Source: Lingula anatina (Eukaryota; Brachiopoda; Lingulata; Lingulida; Lingulidae). Taken from it: 64,000 nucleotides of DNA. Under the pieces are notes generated by a model. It did no database searches and was not told the DNA's origin. It was given only the letters and a program-made list of their open reading frames with translations. The stretch spans positions 64,001 through 128,000 of the forward strand of contig NW_019776016.1 of assembly GCF_001039355.2 (NCBI RefSeq), written 5' to 3'. The position numbers were made by a program, and so were the translations under genes. Shown piece after piece: positions 61,169 to 64,000 of the stretch; the stretch's first letter is position 1, and the number at the start of each line of letters is the position of its first letter.

Positions 61169-61199
<31 letters not shown>

Positions 61200-63029
61200 G
61201 CACATAGTGAAAACCTACATGCATATAAGAACACACACGCACACGCATAAGCACACGCCCATACAGTTGTCATATACTTACATCAAGAGCCATCAAGCCC
61301 AGAGCAAGGACAACTACCAACCAGTAAACTACCCACCAATCTACAAAATAAAGTAACACAATATAGATAATATTATTATATAAGACATTAATTCATTATG
61401 CAGTATAATAAGTTATCAAACTGACTGCATATAGATAGTGTTACAGAGGTAATAGGTAAATAAATGAAAAAAGCATGAAAAAATTGCATCAGTAGGCCTA
61501 TATTGTAAAGTTTTCCTACTCAAGTGCTGTAACCTTTGACCCTACAATTATGGAGTGGGAGGTCAACTGATATACATGTACATCTTCGGACATTTTTCAA
61601 AAGCTGGAGAGATGGTGCCCTTTCATTTCACAGGAACCTCCTAAAACTGTACACAAAACGTATCTGGTACAGTAACATACTACTAGCGCACCCTGTAGGC
61701 AGAGAGTAGGTCTATCTCTCCTCTGTAGTTTTCATAAACTGAATAGATGATATTTTGAATATTTTGCTGTGTCTGCCTCTTGTTCTTATTACCTATTTTC
61801 TATTTCTATATTCAATATAATACAGAATACCTAAATGTAAAAGTCGAATACTTACACAGATAGGTCACAGTGAAGACCAGCAGAAGAATGATGATGACAA
61901 GATAGTACAAGGACAGCAACGCCATCATTATCAGCCAAGGAATAAAACACCAGCGGTTTCTCTGAAATCAAAATATGAAATAATCTATACAATATTGTTA
62001 TTTGATGATGTATTTTCATCTGCCCATGCATACTTATTATTTAAAATAATCCAAGGGCTTATACAGAGTCAAATTTTGCCGAGCTGTAAAGAAAGTGACA
62101 CCTGCCTGTTTGTTTACAGTACGAAAGCATGTTAGTTCGCTTACAACACACACATACATGTATATTTATAGAAAAATAAAAAAAAAAACATAATCAAACA
62201 GAAGAATTTAAAAAAGTAAAATGAAAAACAAATGAACAAGTCTCACCACCCCAATTCCAACAAAGAGCACTATACAGGCTATCAACCACAGTGCGGCGGC
62301 TACAATAATGGTGTATATGTTGGCCTCCGAGATAACCAACCAGTCCAGTGTAGACGTAGTATAGGTGGTCAGGTTGACCCCGGTCACTACCACCACTGTG
62401 GTCTTGGCGGCATTGACTGAAATAGATGTATGTGAAGACACATTCATTTTTTAAATATATTTTTCAAGTTTATTTATCATTTATAGAGTACTGAATCTTC
62501 AAATGCTTTTCCATGCATTCTGTTTAATTTATCTTTCTTTTAAGATAATAAAATAGTTACCATTTCTGTTGATCTTAAAAGATATATGTATTCTATTGGG
62601 GTAAATGTGACCAGTCTGCGCCGTTTTATTTACACTGACGAAAATTATTTTTTGTCCAGAAAAGTCATTGAAAATACAATCGTCTTGTGCAATCATGTCG
62701 GTCAAAGTGTCGCACGCACCCCTCATTTATGACTACGCTTCACTCTTATACAGTCATGTGTTACATTTCATTTCTAAAAAAAAAGTTTGTTTCTAAAGAG
62801 CGATTTACCCGTGAGATATAAAGTTTCGACAGATCACCATAGAGAATTAATTCAATTTTCACCATCTTTACACGAAAGAAAACGAAAAGCCTTCTTCGCC
62901 ATGATGTTTTTTTTTCTCATAACTTTCTAAAAATTTATCTTGTTAATTCTGTAAACTGGGTAGTACTCCATAACACTCACCTATCGCTGCATAATATATA
63001 TACACAGTCAGCAGAACTAGGGCCCAGAG
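60349..63029 (-). CDS. Four-pass membrane protein 2, paralogue of the 55-58 kb gene, 5' end missing
   Basis: Exons: 62981-63029, 62247-62416, 61856-61961, 61282-61340, 60893-60949, 60349-60573. The first coding exon is not found and probably lies beyond the window. Sizes of two exons (49 and 106 nt) and all phases equal those of tetraspan gene 1. Membrane segments are LWALVLLTVYIYYAAI, IIVAAALWLIACIVLFVGIG, WLIMMALLSLYYLVIIILLL and VVYWLVVVLALGLMALDIYS. The extracellular loop carries an NLT sequon. The C-terminal tail is basic and tyrosine-rich (YVYTDFPRGG, YPPYRNF, DYDGRRY). Codon use in the tail exon is noticeably more GC-rich than in neighbouring exons. Confidence 0.83.
61079..61198. repeat. 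(CA)n compound microsatellite in a tetraspan 2 intron
   Basis: CA tracts with short spacers lie between exons 61282-61340 and 60893-60949. Confidence 0.9.
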
Positions 63030-64000
63030 CTGAAAGAATACATAGAAAACAAACTCGTAACTTTCTTCTGGCTCTTTTACACAAGTTGTCAATAATAAAT
63101 TTACTTAGAAAAGTACTGTAAGAAATGTATATGTTTATTTAAATTTGCCGAATTTCGTATGTCGATTACTTGGAATAATACTCAAGATGCTGGAAGTAAG
63201 TTGACATAGGTGCTGTGGGGTGCTGGTGGGGGTGGNNNNNNNNNNNNNNNNNNNNNNNNNGGGGTGGGGTGGGGGTGGGGTGGGTGGGAATGGTAAGAGT
63301 GGAGCACAATATAACGGGCGGAGTTAGGGGTGGAGCACATGCGGTGCATGGAGGAAGGGCAGGGAGATTGACACAAAATTTGGGGGTGGGGCACGATGGA
63401 TACATGATGAAAAGGAAAGGAGATTTACATGGTTTTGGGTGTTGTATAGGGAGTCGTATTTGGATAACCGAGTGATTCTTATTCAGCCTTGATAAGCAAT
63501 ATCCTAAGACCCCCCCCTCCCCTCGTGTATGACTCAAGTAATGGGTGGAGGACTCGAGCTCTGTGTGATACATGGAGATCTTTAAATGTCGATCGTTGAC
63601 AATTATTAGAGAAGAAAGAAACATTCATCATTATCATTTTTGGCTGATCATTTTGAATCACAGCCTTTCGTCAAATAACTTCAACCGAAAAAATTGAAAA
63701 ATTCTTCCTAATCACTAAGACATCTGCAGCTCAACACCCAACATCAAGAACAGTGACACGCTATCATATTTCAGAGTAATGATTCAGTCTCGAAGCCCCG
63801 AGTTTAAGATTACTCCGCACTCTGTCAACTTTGAGCATCTGGTCTATTTAAATTATACCCAGTAGTTCATAATGGACTGCTGGTGTTACCCAAGACGTGA
63901 TAACAACGTAATGTCTGAGGCTAGCATAACCAACTACTTCAACATGTGACGTAACTGACGTAAGGGCACTTTTACAGACGTCAAAAACTAATTATCAGCT
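63030..64000. other. Right edge: intron or upstream region of tetraspan gene 2
   Basis: GT/G-rich low-complexity sequence surrounds the gap at 63236-63260. I could not identify the cysteine-rich first exon expected from the paralogue, so it is probably outside the window. Confidence 0.5.
63236..63260. other. Assembly gap (25 N)
   Basis: The gap lies in G/GT-rich sequence and has the same 25-N size as the gap at 32133. Confidence 0.98.

Noticed and set aside
1-64000. CRISPR arrays, operons, phage or bacterial insertion sequences
   Set aside because: None are seen. Spliceosomal introns and microsatellites throughout show an animal nuclear genome.

Overview
This is an intron-rich, AT-rich animal nuclear scaffold. 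It carries IWS1 and an RFX-type transcription factor, both animal genes, with long AT-rich introns, abundant GA/CA/TA microsatellites, many small inverted-repeat elements and two 25-N assembly gaps. A marine invertebrate, most likely a lophotrochozoan such as a mollusc, fits best. That placement is inference, because no diagnostic taxon-specific gene is present. I rebuilt the gene models by hand from splice sites, reading phase and protein motifs. Almost all joins are GT-AG and phase-consistent.

Layout. 1-5.2 kb: a complete 10-exon RFX-family transcription factor gene, minus strand. 6.9-15.95 kb: a complete 18-exon IWS1 transcription-elongation factor gene, minus strand. 16.8-21 kb: a two-exon gene on the plus strand, divergent from IWS1, for a ~1086-residue multipass membrane protein that I do not recognise. 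21.5-42.2 kb: two diverged copies of a ~9-11 kb segment (A, 21.5-32.3 kb; B, 33.5-42.2 kb). Each holds a minus-strand gene for a membrane-anchored coiled-coil protein. Segment A ends in a 5'-truncated protease copy at 32.3 kb. 42.9-49.8 kb: a second, tandem duplication of ~3.3-3.6 kb that copies a promoter and first exon. 50.7-53.1 kb: the remaining exons of a trypsin-fold protease gene that can use either first exon. 55.4-58.6 kb and 60.3-63.0 kb: two tandem paralogous genes for four-pass membrane proteins, minus strand. The second is cut by the right window edge at its 5' end.

The most interesting part is 21.5-53 kb. The coiled-coil protein has a short cytosolic tail, one membrane anchor, an N-glycosylatable coiled-coil ectodomain, and a small-residue-plus-hydrophobic C-terminus that looks like a GPI signal. 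This is the topology of the vertebrate restriction factor tetherin, without evidence of sequence homology. Copy A has lengthened its rod by tandem amplification of an exon pair that includes a chimeric 42-nt exon. Next to it, and divergently oriented, is a predicted cytosolic serine protease. Its chymotrypsin-like triad is intact in the full-length gene and lost in the truncated copy. The repeated co-duplication of this gene pair, the exon expansion and the duplicated promoter suggest a rapidly evolving, possibly defensive locus. That functional reading is inference.
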